Below, piece by piece: positions 18,879-27,178 of a stretch of 62,425 bases of DNA (positions within the stretch are counted from its first letter, which is position 1; every line of letters begins with the position of its first letter). Made by a program: the position numbers and the translations under genes. Under the pieces are notes generated by a model. The model searched no databases. It worked only from the letters and a program-made list of their open reading frames with translations, and was not told the DNA's origin. The stretch comes from a bacterium (lineage in GTDB: Bacteria > Pseudomonadota > Gammaproteobacteria > Burkholderiales > Burkholderiaceae_C). Location: the NCBI GenBank assembly GCA_030824555.1, contig JAVBXK010000038.1, positions 1 through 62,425 of the forward strand. The letters are read 5' to 3'.

Positions 18879-20141
18879 ATGACGCACCACCCTGAGGTAG
18901 AAGCTGGCGTGGTGGCCGTGTTTGCACTGGTGTACCTGGGCATGTTCCTGGGGGGGCTGCCCAAACTCAAGCTCGATCGCGCGGGCGTGGCCCTGTTGGG
19001 TGCCATTGCCGTCATCGGCATGGGGGCTGTCACCGTGGACGAGGCAGCGCGGTCGGTGGACCTGCCCACCATCCTTCTGTTGTTTTCGTTCATGGTGGTG
19101 TCGGCGCAGATGCGGCTGGGCGGGTTCTATGCCGCCGTCACGCGCTGGGTGGGTGGGCAACCGCTGCCGCCTGCAACGTTGCTGGCCGCGCTCATCGGGG
19201 TGTCGGCCGCGCTGTCGGCGGTGTTTTCCAATGACGTGATCTGCCTGGCCATGACGCCTGTGGTGGCCCGCTTGTGCCTGCAACGTGGGTTGCCGCCGGT
19301 GCCGTTTCTGGTGGGGTTGGCGTGTGCGGCCAACATCGGCTCGGCGGCCACGCTCATCGGTAACCCGCAGAACATGCTGATCGGCTCGGTGCTGCAACTG
19401 CCGTTCGCCGGGTACGTGCGGCAGGCGCTGGTGCCTGTGGCGCTGAGCCTGGGGGTGTTGTGGATGTGGCTGGCCATGGGGCCGGGGGCGCGTGAGCGCA
19501 TGGCGAGCCCTGCGCGTGCAACGCCTGAAGCGGCAGCGCAGGCGCCTGTCGAACCTGTGTTCGACGCCGTGCAAACCGCCAAAGGCCTGGTGGTGGCCAC
19601 CGTGGTGTTGTGGGCCTTTCTGTTCACCACCTGGCCGCACGAGGTGGTGGCGCTGGTGGCCGCCGGGGTGCTGCTGCTCAGCCGGCGTTTCCATTCCAGC
19701 GACGTGATGGGTTTCGTGGACTGGGAGCTGTTGGTCATGTTCATGGGCCTGTTTGTGGTCAACCACGCTTTCGAACGCACAGGTCTGGCCGCGCAGGTGG
19801 TGGCGGCGCTGGCCACCCAGGGCGTGGACCTGGGGCACCCCGGCCCGTTGTTTGCGGCGGGGCTGGTGCTGTCCAACCTGGTCAGCAACGTGCCCGCCGT
19901 CATGCTGCTGCTGCCGCACGTGCAAGGGCAAGACCCGGCGGCGGCGGGTCTCACGCTGGCGTTGGTCAGCACGTTTGCGGGCAATTTGCTGCTGGTGGGT
20001 TCCATCGCCAACCTCATCGTGGCCGATCTGGCTCGGGCGCAAGGCATTGCCATCGACTGGCGGGCGCATGCGCGCATCGGCCTGCCCGTCACGTTGCTGA
20101 CGCTGGCCGTGGTGGCGGGTTGGCTGCGCTGGGGCGTGTAG
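18879..20141 (+). CDS. ArsB/NhaD (CitMHS)-type anion or ion transporter
   Basis: The 420-residue protein has about ten to twelve hydrophobic helices in two related halves, each with a motif typical of the ion transporter superfamily: SAVFSNDVICLAMTPVV and LVSNVPAVMLLLPHV. The sequence ANIGSAATLIGNPQNML is another family hallmark, as is NLLLVGSIANLIV near the C-terminus. Relatives move arsenite, sodium or dicarboxylates; the substrate cannot be told here and no ars genes are nearby. It lies 72 bases after mnmE with GGGGACAAGG upstream of the start, and 55 bases ahead of the cation-diffusion-facilitator gene. Confidence 0.8.
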   Translation: MTHHPEVEAGVVAVFALVYLGMFLGGLPKLKLDRAGVALLGAIAVIGMGAVTVDEAARSVDLPTILLLFSFMVVSAQMRLGGFYAAVTRWVGGQPLPPATLLAALIGVSAALSAVFSNDVICLAMTPVVARLCLQRGLPPVPFLVGLACAANIGSAATLIGNPQNMLIGSVLQLPFAGYVRQALVPVALSLGVLWMWLAMGPGARERMASPARATPEAAAQAPVEPVFDAVQTAKGLVVATVVLWAFLFTTWPHEVVALVAAGVLLLSRRFHSSDVMGFVDWELLVMFMGLFVVNHAFERTGLAAQVVAALATQGVDLGHPGPLFAAGLVLSNLVSNVPAVMLLLPHVQGQDPAAAGLTLALVSTFAGNLLLVGSIANLIVADLARAQGIAIDWRAHARIGLPVTLLTLAVVAGWLRWGV

Positions 20142-20196
20142 CCGTCACAGGCCGCTGTGGCCCACAATCTCGCCCAATTGACCCACAGGAGCAGGC

Positions 20197-21102
20197 ATGC
20201 ACATCAGCTCGGACGGCGAAAACGCCGACAAAGAAAGCGCCACGAAACACGCCCTGTACGCAGGTGTGCTGGACACCGCCGTCACGCTGGGGGCGTTGCT
20301 GGCCGCCAGCTCGTCGGTGCTGCTGGCCGATTTCCTGAAAACCAGCCTGGAGTGCATTGCCGTGTTGCTGGCCTGGTTCTCGCTGCGCCGCATCATTCAC
20401 GGGCGAAACGAGGCGTTTGACTACGGTATCGGCAAGCTTGAGAGCCTGTCCAGCGTGTTCGTCGGGGTGCTGATGATGCTGGGCGTGTGCGTCATCGTGG
20501 TCAATGCCGTGCTGAACATCATGAGCCCGTCGCACATTTCGGGTGTGGGCGTGTACATCAGTGGCGTGGCGCAGGTGGTGTTCGGCGTCATCAACACGCG
20601 CATGGCGCTCCATGCACGGAAGTTGGCCAGGCAGTCGACATCGCCCATCATCGCCGCGCAGCAGCAGCTGTTCACGTCGCGGGCGGTGGGCAATGTGTTC
20701 ATCTTTTTGTCGCTGGGCCTGAGCATGCTGTTGCACGACCAAGTCTGGTCGGTCTACATCGACCCGGTGGCCTCGCTCATCGTGGCAGCGTTCATCGGGT
20801 TCAGCGCGGTGGGCGTGTTCACCGACTCGTTCAACGATTTGCTGGACAAAACGCTGGACGAAGAGCTGCAGATGGTGATCACCCGCGAGCTGGTCACCCA
20901 CTTTGACCAGTACGACGCCCTGCACGGCATCCGTTCGCGCCGCTCGGGCAGCCACGTGTTCATTGAGATTTTTCTGGAGTGTGATGCCGATCGCAAAGTG
21001 GGCGACGTGCAGGTCTTCTTCGATGCGCTGCGCACCAGCCTGGAAGGCAAAATTCCCAACAGCCGTGTGGTGGTGGGGCTGTCGCGCACGCGGGTGGCGT
21101 GA
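20197..21102 (+). CDS. Cation diffusion facilitator family protein with an altered metal site
   Basis: The 301-residue protein has six predicted transmembrane helices and the C-terminal cytoplasmic domain of the CDF family (IRSRRSGSHVFIEIFLECD, with DVQVFFDALRTSLEG). CDF proteins export Zn2+, Mn2+, Fe2+ or Co2+ in exchange for protons. By my alignment with E. coli YiiP, the four site A ligands (Asp/His-x3-Asp in TM2, His-x3-Asp in TM5) are K48 and E52 in LADFLKTSLE and F159 and A163 in LFTSRAVGN. It may therefore not transport a divalent metal by the usual mechanism. The start has AGGAGCAGGC upstream. Confidence 0.85.
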   Translation: MHISSDGENADKESATKHALYAGVLDTAVTLGALLAASSSVLLADFLKTSLECIAVLLAWFSLRRIIHGRNEAFDYGIGKLESLSSVFVGVLMMLGVCVIVVNAVLNIMSPSHISGVGVYISGVAQVVFGVINTRMALHARKLARQSTSPIIAAQQQLFTSRAVGNVFIFLSLGLSMLLHDQVWSVYIDPVASLIVAAFIGFSAVGVFTDSFNDLLDKTLDEELQMVITRELVTHFDQYDALHGIRSRRSGSHVFIEIFLECDADRKVGDVQVFFDALRTSLEGKIPNSRVVVGLSRTRVA

Positions 21103-21235
21103 CCATGCGGCAGTGCAGACCGCTGGCTGCGGCTGAGCTGGGGCGAGTTGAGCTGAGTTGAGCGCCCGAGAACGCCGGCGTCAAAGCGCTTTCGCTCATA
21201 CCCGCCCCCACGGTTGCTGACTGGCCGCGCATATC

Positions 21236-22087
21236 ATGGCCGCCATGAACAACTTGCCAAGCACGCCCCCCCGTTTCTGGGCCGATCTTTCCACCGCCCA
21301 GTTCGAGGGCCGCCGCCGCTGCGGGCTGGCCGCGCGCACGGTGGCGGTGTTGCCGCTGGCGGCTACCGAGCAGCACGGCCCTCACCTGCCGCTGAACGTG
21401 GACACCGCGCTGGTGGACGGCATGGTGCAGGCCGCGCTGCCCCATTTGCAGCCCGACGCGCCCGTGCTCTTTCTGCCCACGCAAACGGTCTGCCTCAGCA
21501 ACGAGCACCAGGCGTTTGCCGGCACCCTCACCCTGTCCACCGAGACCGTGCTGCGCGTGTGGACCGACATCGGCGAGTCCGTCCACCGAGCCGGGGTGAA
21601 ACGGCTGGTGCTGTTCAACAGCCACGGTGGCAACGTCAGCCTGATGGACTTGGTGGCGCGTGACCTGCGCGCACGGTTGGGGCTCATGGTGTGGCACGCC
21701 AGCTGGTTCAACCTGCCGCTGGGCGACGAGGTGACCGGGCTGTTTCCGCCCGAGGAACACCGCTTCGGCATCCACGCCGGTGACATCGAAACCTCGCTGA
21801 TGCTGGCACTCAGACCTGACTTGGTGGACATGGGCCAGGCGCGGCACTTCCACAGCCAGTCCGCACAGCGGGCTGCACAGTGTGCCGTGCTGGGCAACGG
21901 CCGCAGCGCCAAGCTGGGCTGGCAGATGCAGGACTACAACCCCAGCGGCGCGGTGGGCAACGCCGCTGCCGCCACGGCCGACAAGGGCCAAGCCCTGCTG
22001 CAAGCCGCTGGCCGCCAACTGGCCCAGTTGCTGCACGAGGTGGTGGCCTTGCCCGACGCGACCTTGCAGGACACACCGACCCGTTAG
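21236..22087 (+). CDS. Creatininase family protein
   Basis: The 283-residue product has the metal-binding signatures of the creatininase (creatinine amidohydrolase) fold: ATEQHGPHLPLNVD near residue 42, FNSHGGNVSLMD, and FGIHAGDIETSLML. Family members are zinc- or manganese-dependent amidohydrolases acting on creatinine, formamides or peptide-derived precursors. No creatine-utilisation or mycofactocin genes are nearby, so the substrate is unknown. A second ATG three codons in is also possible; neither has a clear ribosome binding site. Confidence 0.85.
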   Translation: MAAMNNLPSTPPRFWADLSTAQFEGRRRCGLAARTVAVLPLAATEQHGPHLPLNVDTALVDGMVQAALPHLQPDAPVLFLPTQTVCLSNEHQAFAGTLTLSTETVLRVWTDIGESVHRAGVKRLVLFNSHGGNVSLMDLVARDLRARLGLMVWHASWFNLPLGDEVTGLFPPEEHRFGIHAGDIETSLMLALRPDLVDMGQARHFHSQSAQRAAQCAVLGNGRSAKLGWQMQDYNPSGAVGNAAAATADKGQALLQAAGRQLAQLLHEVVALPDATLQDTPTR

Positions 22088-22187
22088 CGGCGGGGCTGCG
22101 GCATGTCTGCGGCAGGGCCATGCTCAGCTGCCGCCGGTTGCCGGGGCAATGGGGCCCCGGTGTGACCGGGCGACGGGGTGACGAGCT

Positions 22188-23003
22188 TCAGGAGTGGGGC
22201 GCCGCAGTGCCGGGTTTGCGCTGTGGCACAGGCTCGGGCAAGGCCTTGGGCTGAAGTGATTCAACCTGTGCCACCAGCTGGTTGTGCGCGTCCAGGAACG
22301 CGGCGGCAATCACCTTGCCTTCGTTGGTGTTGCTCCAGCCCAGTGCACCCAGGCCACCCCCTGCGCCGATGGCCAGACCACCCAGTCCCAGGTCGGTGGA
22401 GCGGGCGGCCCCGGTGGCTGCGCTGAGCTGTTCGGTGGTTTCGTTGTCGGTCAGCAGCAGCACCACCTGCGCCTCTTTGAACTTGATCTGCTCGGCCATG
22501 CCCGCAAACTTGTTCAGGAAGGGGATGGCGGCCAGGATGCCGCCGATCTGGCGGCCTGCGTCCTGCTCGCTGAAGGTCAGGTTGGGCACCACGCTGTATT
22601 GCGCCATGATGCCCTGTCCCTTTTTGACGTTGCCGTCAGCCCGCAGCACGCCGCTGTCCTTCAGCTCCTGTTCCTGCACCGTGGCCTTGAGACCCGCATT
22701 GCGGTCGACGATGCGAAAGCACCCGCTCTGCTGCATCAGCACCCGCACCAGGGGCAACGGGCTTTGGGGCAAGCCACCAAGGCCAATGCCCACATAGCCG
22801 TTCTGGTTCTCGATGAGGGCCACCACCGCCACGGGTGAGGTGCAGTGGCGCAGCGCCTTGGCCGCGTTTTGTGCGCCTTGCGGGCCACCCGAGCCGGTGA
22901 TGACCGAGCCCCCGGCCCCCAGTTCGACCCCTTGTTTGCCGCAACCGGTCAGGCACAGGGCCAGCGAGACGCACAACGTTGTGCCGATGAATCCAGGTTT
23001 CAT
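22188..23003 (-). CDS. CsgG/HfaB-like lipoprotein
   Basis: The 271-residue protein has a lipoprotein signal peptide ending in the lipobox LTGC (Cys at about residue 21). It resembles the CsgG/HfaB group of outer-membrane assembly or penicillin-binding-protein-activator-like proteins in LPLVRVLMQQSGCFRIVDR followed by a QELKDSGVLR-like block. CsgG itself is a nonameric secretion pore for curli. No curli genes are present, so only envelope location and fold family can be proposed. It is last of three minus-strand genes: the ATG follows the previous stop after one base (TGA-C-ATG). The C-terminus is Pro- and Gln-rich. Confidence 0.75.
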   Translation of the reverse strand: MKPGFIGTTLCVSLALCLTGCGKQGVELGAGGSVITGSGGPQGAQNAAKALRHCTSPVAVVALIENQNGYVGIGLGGLPQSPLPLVRVLMQQSGCFRIVDRNAGLKATVQEQELKDSGVLRADGNVKKGQGIMAQYSVVPNLTFSEQDAGRQIGGILAAIPFLNKFAGMAEQIKFKEAQVVLLLTDNETTEQLSAATGAARSTDLGLGGLAIGAGGGLGALGWSNTNEGKVIAAAFLDAHNQLVAQVESLQPKALPEPVPQRKPGTAAPHS

Positions 23004-23004
23004 G

Positions 23005-23661
23005 TCAGTGGCGGTTGAACAGGTAGGCCATGAAGGCGAAAAACACGGCCAGCACCAGCAGCTGGTGGGTGAGTTTGCGGCGGTACCAGGGCGGCCCTGC
23101 GGTCATCACCGAATCGGTGGCCTCGGGGTTGGCCTTCTTGAACGCCTTGGCAAAGCGTGCGTCGCGAAACCGCAGGTCCAGCACATCCAGGTCAGGGTCC
23201 AGCCGCACCACCCGCACACCCACCTGCCGCTTCAGCCAAAAAAACAGCAGGCTGGCGGCCAGCCCGCCCATGAACATCCAGAAGAACGGGGGGCTGTTTT
23301 GGTAGGTCTGCATCAGCCCGACCCCGTCAAGGCGGATCAGGCTGGTCAACAGCAGCAGGGCCCCACCCAGACCCAGCAGGTATGACAAGCCCCGGATCAG
23401 TAACATCAGCGGGCTTTTCTCCAGCAGCACATGGGCCAGCTGGTTGACGGTTCGGTGACGGGCACACACCGGTACGGTGAGGTACAGCACATCGCTTTTG
23501 ATGGTCCAGCCGCCCAGCAGGTTGGGGCGTGCCGATTTGATCCGCCCCACCCGGACCGTGGCCCCGGACAACGATTCCTTGCCGCAACAGGTGGCGCAGG
23601 CGTTGGGCCACCGCATGGGTGGCAAATCTTCAAAAATGGCGATGCGAACGGGGGTGGTCAT
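23005..23661 (-). CDS. Uncharacterised membrane protein with an N-terminal CxxC/CxxH site
   Basis: I do not recognise this 218-residue protein. The N-terminal third carries NACATCCGKES and, about 45 residues later, VCARH, a CxxC...CxxH pattern that could bind zinc. Three hydrophobic segments follow (LIRGLSYLLGLGGALLLLTS, FFWMFMGGLAASLLFFWL and QLLVLAVFFAFMAYLF), with a basic, globular-looking stretch between the second and third. The ATG at 23661 follows the apt stop after one base, and its own stop is followed after one base by the CsgG-like gene, so the three are co-translated. It is probably an inner-membrane protein. Confidence 0.7.
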   Translation of the reverse strand: MTTPVRIAIFEDLPPMRWPNACATCCGKESLSGATVRVGRIKSARPNLLGGWTIKSDVLYLTVPVCARHRTVNQLAHVLLEKSPLMLLIRGLSYLLGLGGALLLLTSLIRLDGVGLMQTYQNSPPFFWMFMGGLAASLLFFWLKRQVGVRVVRLDPDLDVLDLRFRDARFAKAFKKANPEATDSVMTAGPPWYRRKLTHQLLVLAVFFAFMAYLFNRH

Positions 23662-23662
23662 G

Positions 23663-24208
23663 TCAGTGCCCGGCAAAGTCCACCAGTGTGAACAGCGGCA
23701 GACCGCTGTCGCGCAGGCGTTGCGAGCCGCCCAGCTCGGGCAGGTCGACGATGGCCGCGCCTTCGGTCACCGTGGCCCCCAGTTTTTCGAGCAGTTTTTT
23801 GCCCGCCATCATGGTGCCGCCGGTGGCGATCAGGTCGTCGATCAGCAGCACACGGTCGCCGGGTTTCACCGCATCGGTGTGCAGCTCGACGGTGGCGCTG
23901 CCGTACTCCAGCTCGTAGGTTTCTGCCACGGTGGTGAAGGGCAGCTTGCCCTTTTTGCGGATGGGCACAAAGCCCAGCCCCAGTTCGTACGCCACGACCG
24001 AGCCGATGATGAAGCCCCGTGCATCCAGCCCCGCCACCACCGTGGGTTTGAGCTCGGCCGCCATGTAGCGGTGCACGAAAGCGTCGATCAGCACCCTGAA
24101 CACCTGCGGGTTTTGCAGCAGCGGCGTGATGTCGCGAAATTGCACGCCCGGCGCAGGCCAGTCGGGCACGGTGCGCATGTGGAGCTTGAGGTAGGCAGAG
24201 ATGTCCAT
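23663..24208 (-). CDS. apt: Adenine phosphoribosyltransferase
   Basis: The 181-residue enzyme converts adenine and PRPP to AMP (purine salvage). It has the family start with [18 protein letters not shown], the [18 protein letters not shown] block and the PRPP-binding motif [14 protein letters not shown]. Length is normal. It is the first gene of a three-gene minus-strand operon whose other members are envelope proteins of unknown role, an unusual setting for a purine salvage enzyme. Confidence 0.96.
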   Translation of the reverse strand: MDISAYLKLHMRTVPDWPAPGVQFRDITPLLQNPQVFRVLIDAFVHRYMAAELKPTVVAGLDARGFIIGSVVAYELGLGFVPIRKKGKLPFTTVAETYELEYGSATVELHTDAVKPGDRVLLIDDLIATGGTMMAGKKLLEKLGATVTEGAAIVDLPELGGSQRLRDSGLPLFTLVDFAGH

Positions 24209-24253
24209 GGTGTGGTGGGGTGTGAAGGCGTTCAGTGGTGTCCCGGCTGTGAG

Positions 24254-27076
24254 TCAGGCGGGCAGGGGCGGTGAAGATGTGCCGAAAACGGTGACCCGGT
24301 TTCGCCCATCGCGTTTGGATTGGTAAAGCATGTCATCGGCACGCGACAGCAGCAGGTCCCTGGTGTCGCCATGGTCAGGAAAACCCGCAATGCCGGCAGA
24401 CAGGGTGACGTGGACCTGGGTGCTGCCGCAGGCCACCGCCATGGCTTGCAGCGCTGTGCGCCACGATTCGACCCGTTGTTGCACCTGATTCAGCGACGCG
24501 TTGGGCATGATCGTCACGAATTCCTCACCACCATAGCGGCACACGATGTCGCTCTCGCGTGCACCGTTCTTCAGCAGGGCAGCCAGGGCCTTGAGCACAT
24601 CGTCACCGGCGGCGTGCCCGTGCGCGTCATTGACACGTTTGAAGTGGTCCAGGTCGATCATGGTGATGACCACGGGGTAACCCTCCCGCTGGGCGCGGGC
24701 CAGCTCGCGGGGCAAGGTTTCGTCAAGGTAGCGTCGGTTGAACACACCCGTCAGCGGGTCGCGGATGCTCTGTTCGCGCAAGTCGGAGGTTTGCCTTTCG
24801 GCTTCGCGCAGCTGGTTTTCGAGTGCCTGTTGCGAGCTGGCCTGCGCGGTTTCCTTGCGCTTGCGCTCGGTGATGTCACGGCCCACACCCTGGAAACCTG
24901 TGATCTGCCCGTCGGGGTCATACATGGGCATGGTCAGGATTTCAGACCAGACTTCGCCGCCGTCCTTGCACCGCTGGGGCACTTCAAACCGCATGGCCTT
25001 GCCTTTGTCTCCCGCTGCTTCTGCTGCGCGCCGTTTGGCGCCCAGTTCGGCCAGCAGCACTTTGCCGTGGGGCGTCAGGGTGTCGGCAATCGGGCGTCCG
25101 ATGACCTCTTCACGCGCAAACCCCCGGATGCGGCGGTCGGCATCGTTGATGTACGTGAACCGCATCTGGCTGTCGGCCTTCCAGACGATGTCGCCCATGT
25201 TTTCGGCCAGCATGCGGAAATGTTCTTCACTGGCGCGCAGCGCCAGCTCCTGGCGTTTGCGCACCGTGATGTCGCGCGAAACACCCAGAAGCGACGTGGG
25301 CCGCCCCTCTGTCCCCAGCAGGTAGCGGGTCACCACCTCGGTGTGCACGATGTGACCGTCTTTGTGGGGTTGGTCCACTTCGATGGCATCCAGCTCATTG
25401 TCGGACTGGCCCGCCGCAATGGCCGCCTGGCGGGCTTGCATCCGCGCACCAACACGAGCGGCCGATTCGGGTGTCATCGCGGCTTCCAGCGGCTGGGCCA
25501 TGATCTCTTCAGGCGTGTAGCCACGCAGCTGCTTGACCGACGGGCTGATGTAGCTGAAGCGCCGGGCAGGCAGATCCATGACCCAGATCACGTCGCTCAC
25601 GTTGTCGGCCAGCAGGCGATAGCGCGCTTCGCTGGCGCGCAGGTTGGCTTCGGTTTGGTGTTGTGCGGTCACGTCGTGGTGGATCAGCACCGCGCCCTGG
25701 TGTGCGCCCAGCAGGGGCATGACATGCAGCACAAACCACCGCTCTTCCTGGGGTGAGGGGCATGCGTACAGCTGTGAAAAGCTTGGAAGTGTGCCTGCCA
25801 GCACGGCCTGGATGCCGTTGTGAACGTCCATCGCTTCTTCTGCGTAAGGTGAGCCCGTTGCACTGACGCAGGTCTGAAGGTAGTTCACGCCCAGAAAGCG
25901 GCTGTCAGCCCCGGTTGCACCGTTTGCTGCTGCAAACGCCCGCCACGAGGCATTGACTGCGGTGATCACGCCCTGCGTGTCGATCACGGCCACGTGCTCG
26001 CCCATGGAGTCAATGATGTCGCTGACAAAGGCATGGCTGTCGCGTATGTGTGCGTTCTGTCGCTCGACCTGTCGAAGCAGCCGCATCTGCGACAAGCCCA
26101 ATGCCGTTGACAGGAGCACGAACATACCGGCCAGGGCCGACGTGCGGTACACCTCGTCGTACCAGCCTTTCAGGTAATCCTGCCGGGATGTGGCGGCGAT
26201 GGCGACAAAGGGTGCAGACTGCAGGCGCCGGAACGTGAAGATGCGCTGCTGGCCGTCCGGGCTGGCTGACGTGAACTCTGTGGCCGTTTGCTTGCCCGCT
26301 ACGAACACGCGGCGGAAATCGTCGGACACCACCTGGTTGCCAATCACGCCTGCCGGGTTGTCTGGCAGGGCAGGTACGCGCGAAATCAGCCCCAGTTTGG
26401 CGTCGCGCAGCAGCAATGTGCCGTTTGCGCCCACGTCGAACTGCGACAGCAGCCGCGTGAACTGGTCCACTGCAATGGGGGCCGAGATGGTGCCCGCAAA
26501 CCGGCCGTCCGGGTGGTTGTAGCGACGCGAAAAGCCCACGATGTACTGCTTGGCCACGCGCCCCATGCGCGGTTGGGTGATCTGGAGGCCCGATTGGGGG
26601 TTGTTCCGGTGGGCCATGAAGTCGTCACGGTCGGCCCAGCTGGCCTGCGCGCCTTTGACCAGGCCTTTTCCCAGGATGACCAGGCCATCGGCCTGTGACA
26701 CCCGAAAGGCCTCTACTTCAGGCACGCGCAGCCCTTGCCGTGCCAGAAACGCATTGGCCGCAGGCTCGTCAATGCCTTGTGCGGCCAGCTGCCGCTCCAG
26801 TTCTTCCACCACTGACAGCAGTGCGAGATCCAGTTTCTCGATGCTTTTGGAGACGTTCAGATCCAGCGCGCTGGTGACGTTTTGCGTGAGGGTGCGGGCG
26901 AGTTGTTCGTGGTGCGCGCGGCTGCGGTACAGCGATTCGGCCGACAGTACCAGCACCAACAGGTTGGCCACCACCAAGCCCGCCAGCAAAATGGCCCGCA
27001 AGCGCTGCGGCGTGGCCTTGTCTGACGCGGCAGGCACGCCAGCATGTGGCTCAGACAAAGGGGGGTGCGTGTTCAC
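24254..27076 (-). CDS. Membrane diguanylate cyclase with dCACHE-like and PAS sensor domains
   Basis: The 940-residue protein has an N-terminal transmembrane helix (about residues 28-50), a periplasmic dCACHE-like ligand domain of about 260 residues (FAGTISAPIAVDQFTRLL, SAPFVAIAATSRQDYL), a second transmembrane helix, three PAS domains with PAC-type boundaries (DITVRKRQ, DITERKRK) and a C-terminal GGDEF domain. The active site is GGEEF near residue 849 and an RxxD inhibitory site (RESD) lies exactly five residues upstream, so it should make c-di-GMP and be product-inhibited. No EAL domain is present. It starts with GTG at 27076, with AGGA upstream. Confidence 0.93.
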   Translation of the reverse strand: MNTHPPLSEPHAGVPAASDKATPQRLRAILLAGLVVANLLVLVLSAESLYRSRAHHEQLARTLTQNVTSALDLNVSKSIEKLDLALLSVVEELERQLAAQGIDEPAANAFLARQGLRVPEVEAFRVSQADGLVILGKGLVKGAQASWADRDDFMAHRNNPQSGLQITQPRMGRVAKQYIVGFSRRYNHPDGRFAGTISAPIAVDQFTRLLSQFDVGANGTLLLRDAKLGLISRVPALPDNPAGVIGNQVVSDDFRRVFVAGKQTATEFTSASPDGQQRIFTFRRLQSAPFVAIAATSRQDYLKGWYDEVYRTSALAGMFVLLSTALGLSQMRLLRQVERQNAHIRDSHAFVSDIIDSMGEHVAVIDTQGVITAVNASWRAFAAANGATGADSRFLGVNYLQTCVSATGSPYAEEAMDVHNGIQAVLAGTLPSFSQLYACPSPQEERWFVLHVMPLLGAHQGAVLIHHDVTAQHQTEANLRASEARYRLLADNVSDVIWVMDLPARRFSYISPSVKQLRGYTPEEIMAQPLEAAMTPESAARVGARMQARQAAIAAGQSDNELDAIEVDQPHKDGHIVHTEVVTRYLLGTEGRPTSLLGVSRDITVRKRQELALRASEEHFRMLAENMGDIVWKADSQMRFTYINDADRRIRGFAREEVIGRPIADTLTPHGKVLLAELGAKRRAAEAAGDKGKAMRFEVPQRCKDGGEVWSEILTMPMYDPDGQITGFQGVGRDITERKRKETAQASSQQALENQLREAERQTSDLREQSIRDPLTGVFNRRYLDETLPRELARAQREGYPVVITMIDLDHFKRVNDAHGHAAGDDVLKALAALLKNGARESDIVCRYGGEEFVTIMPNASLNQVQQRVESWRTALQAMAVACGSTQVHVTLSAGIAGFPDHGDTRDLLLSRADDMLYQSKRDGRNRVTVFGTSSPPLPA

Positions 27077-27133
27077 CTCGGATTCCTGGTGCAGTGGTGG
27101 TGGGTGCCGGTCATGCTCAAAATTCCTGAATAA

Positions 27134-27178
27134 ATAGCGAACTTTTCAATACTAGAAAGTGGTAGATGCCATTTTTTT
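27134..27178 (+). repeat. Dispersed repeat copy 3, at the 3' end of the CPA2 gene
   Basis: ATAGCG, 18 bases, then AGTGGTAGATGCCATTTTTT. It spans the antiporter stop codon and encodes its last residues (KKKMASTTF). Confidence 0.55.

Noticed and set aside
22141-22160. GGGGCCCC palindrome in the convergent gap after the creatininase gene
   Set aside because: Short, GC-only and with no T-run; expected by chance at this GC content and not a convincing terminator.
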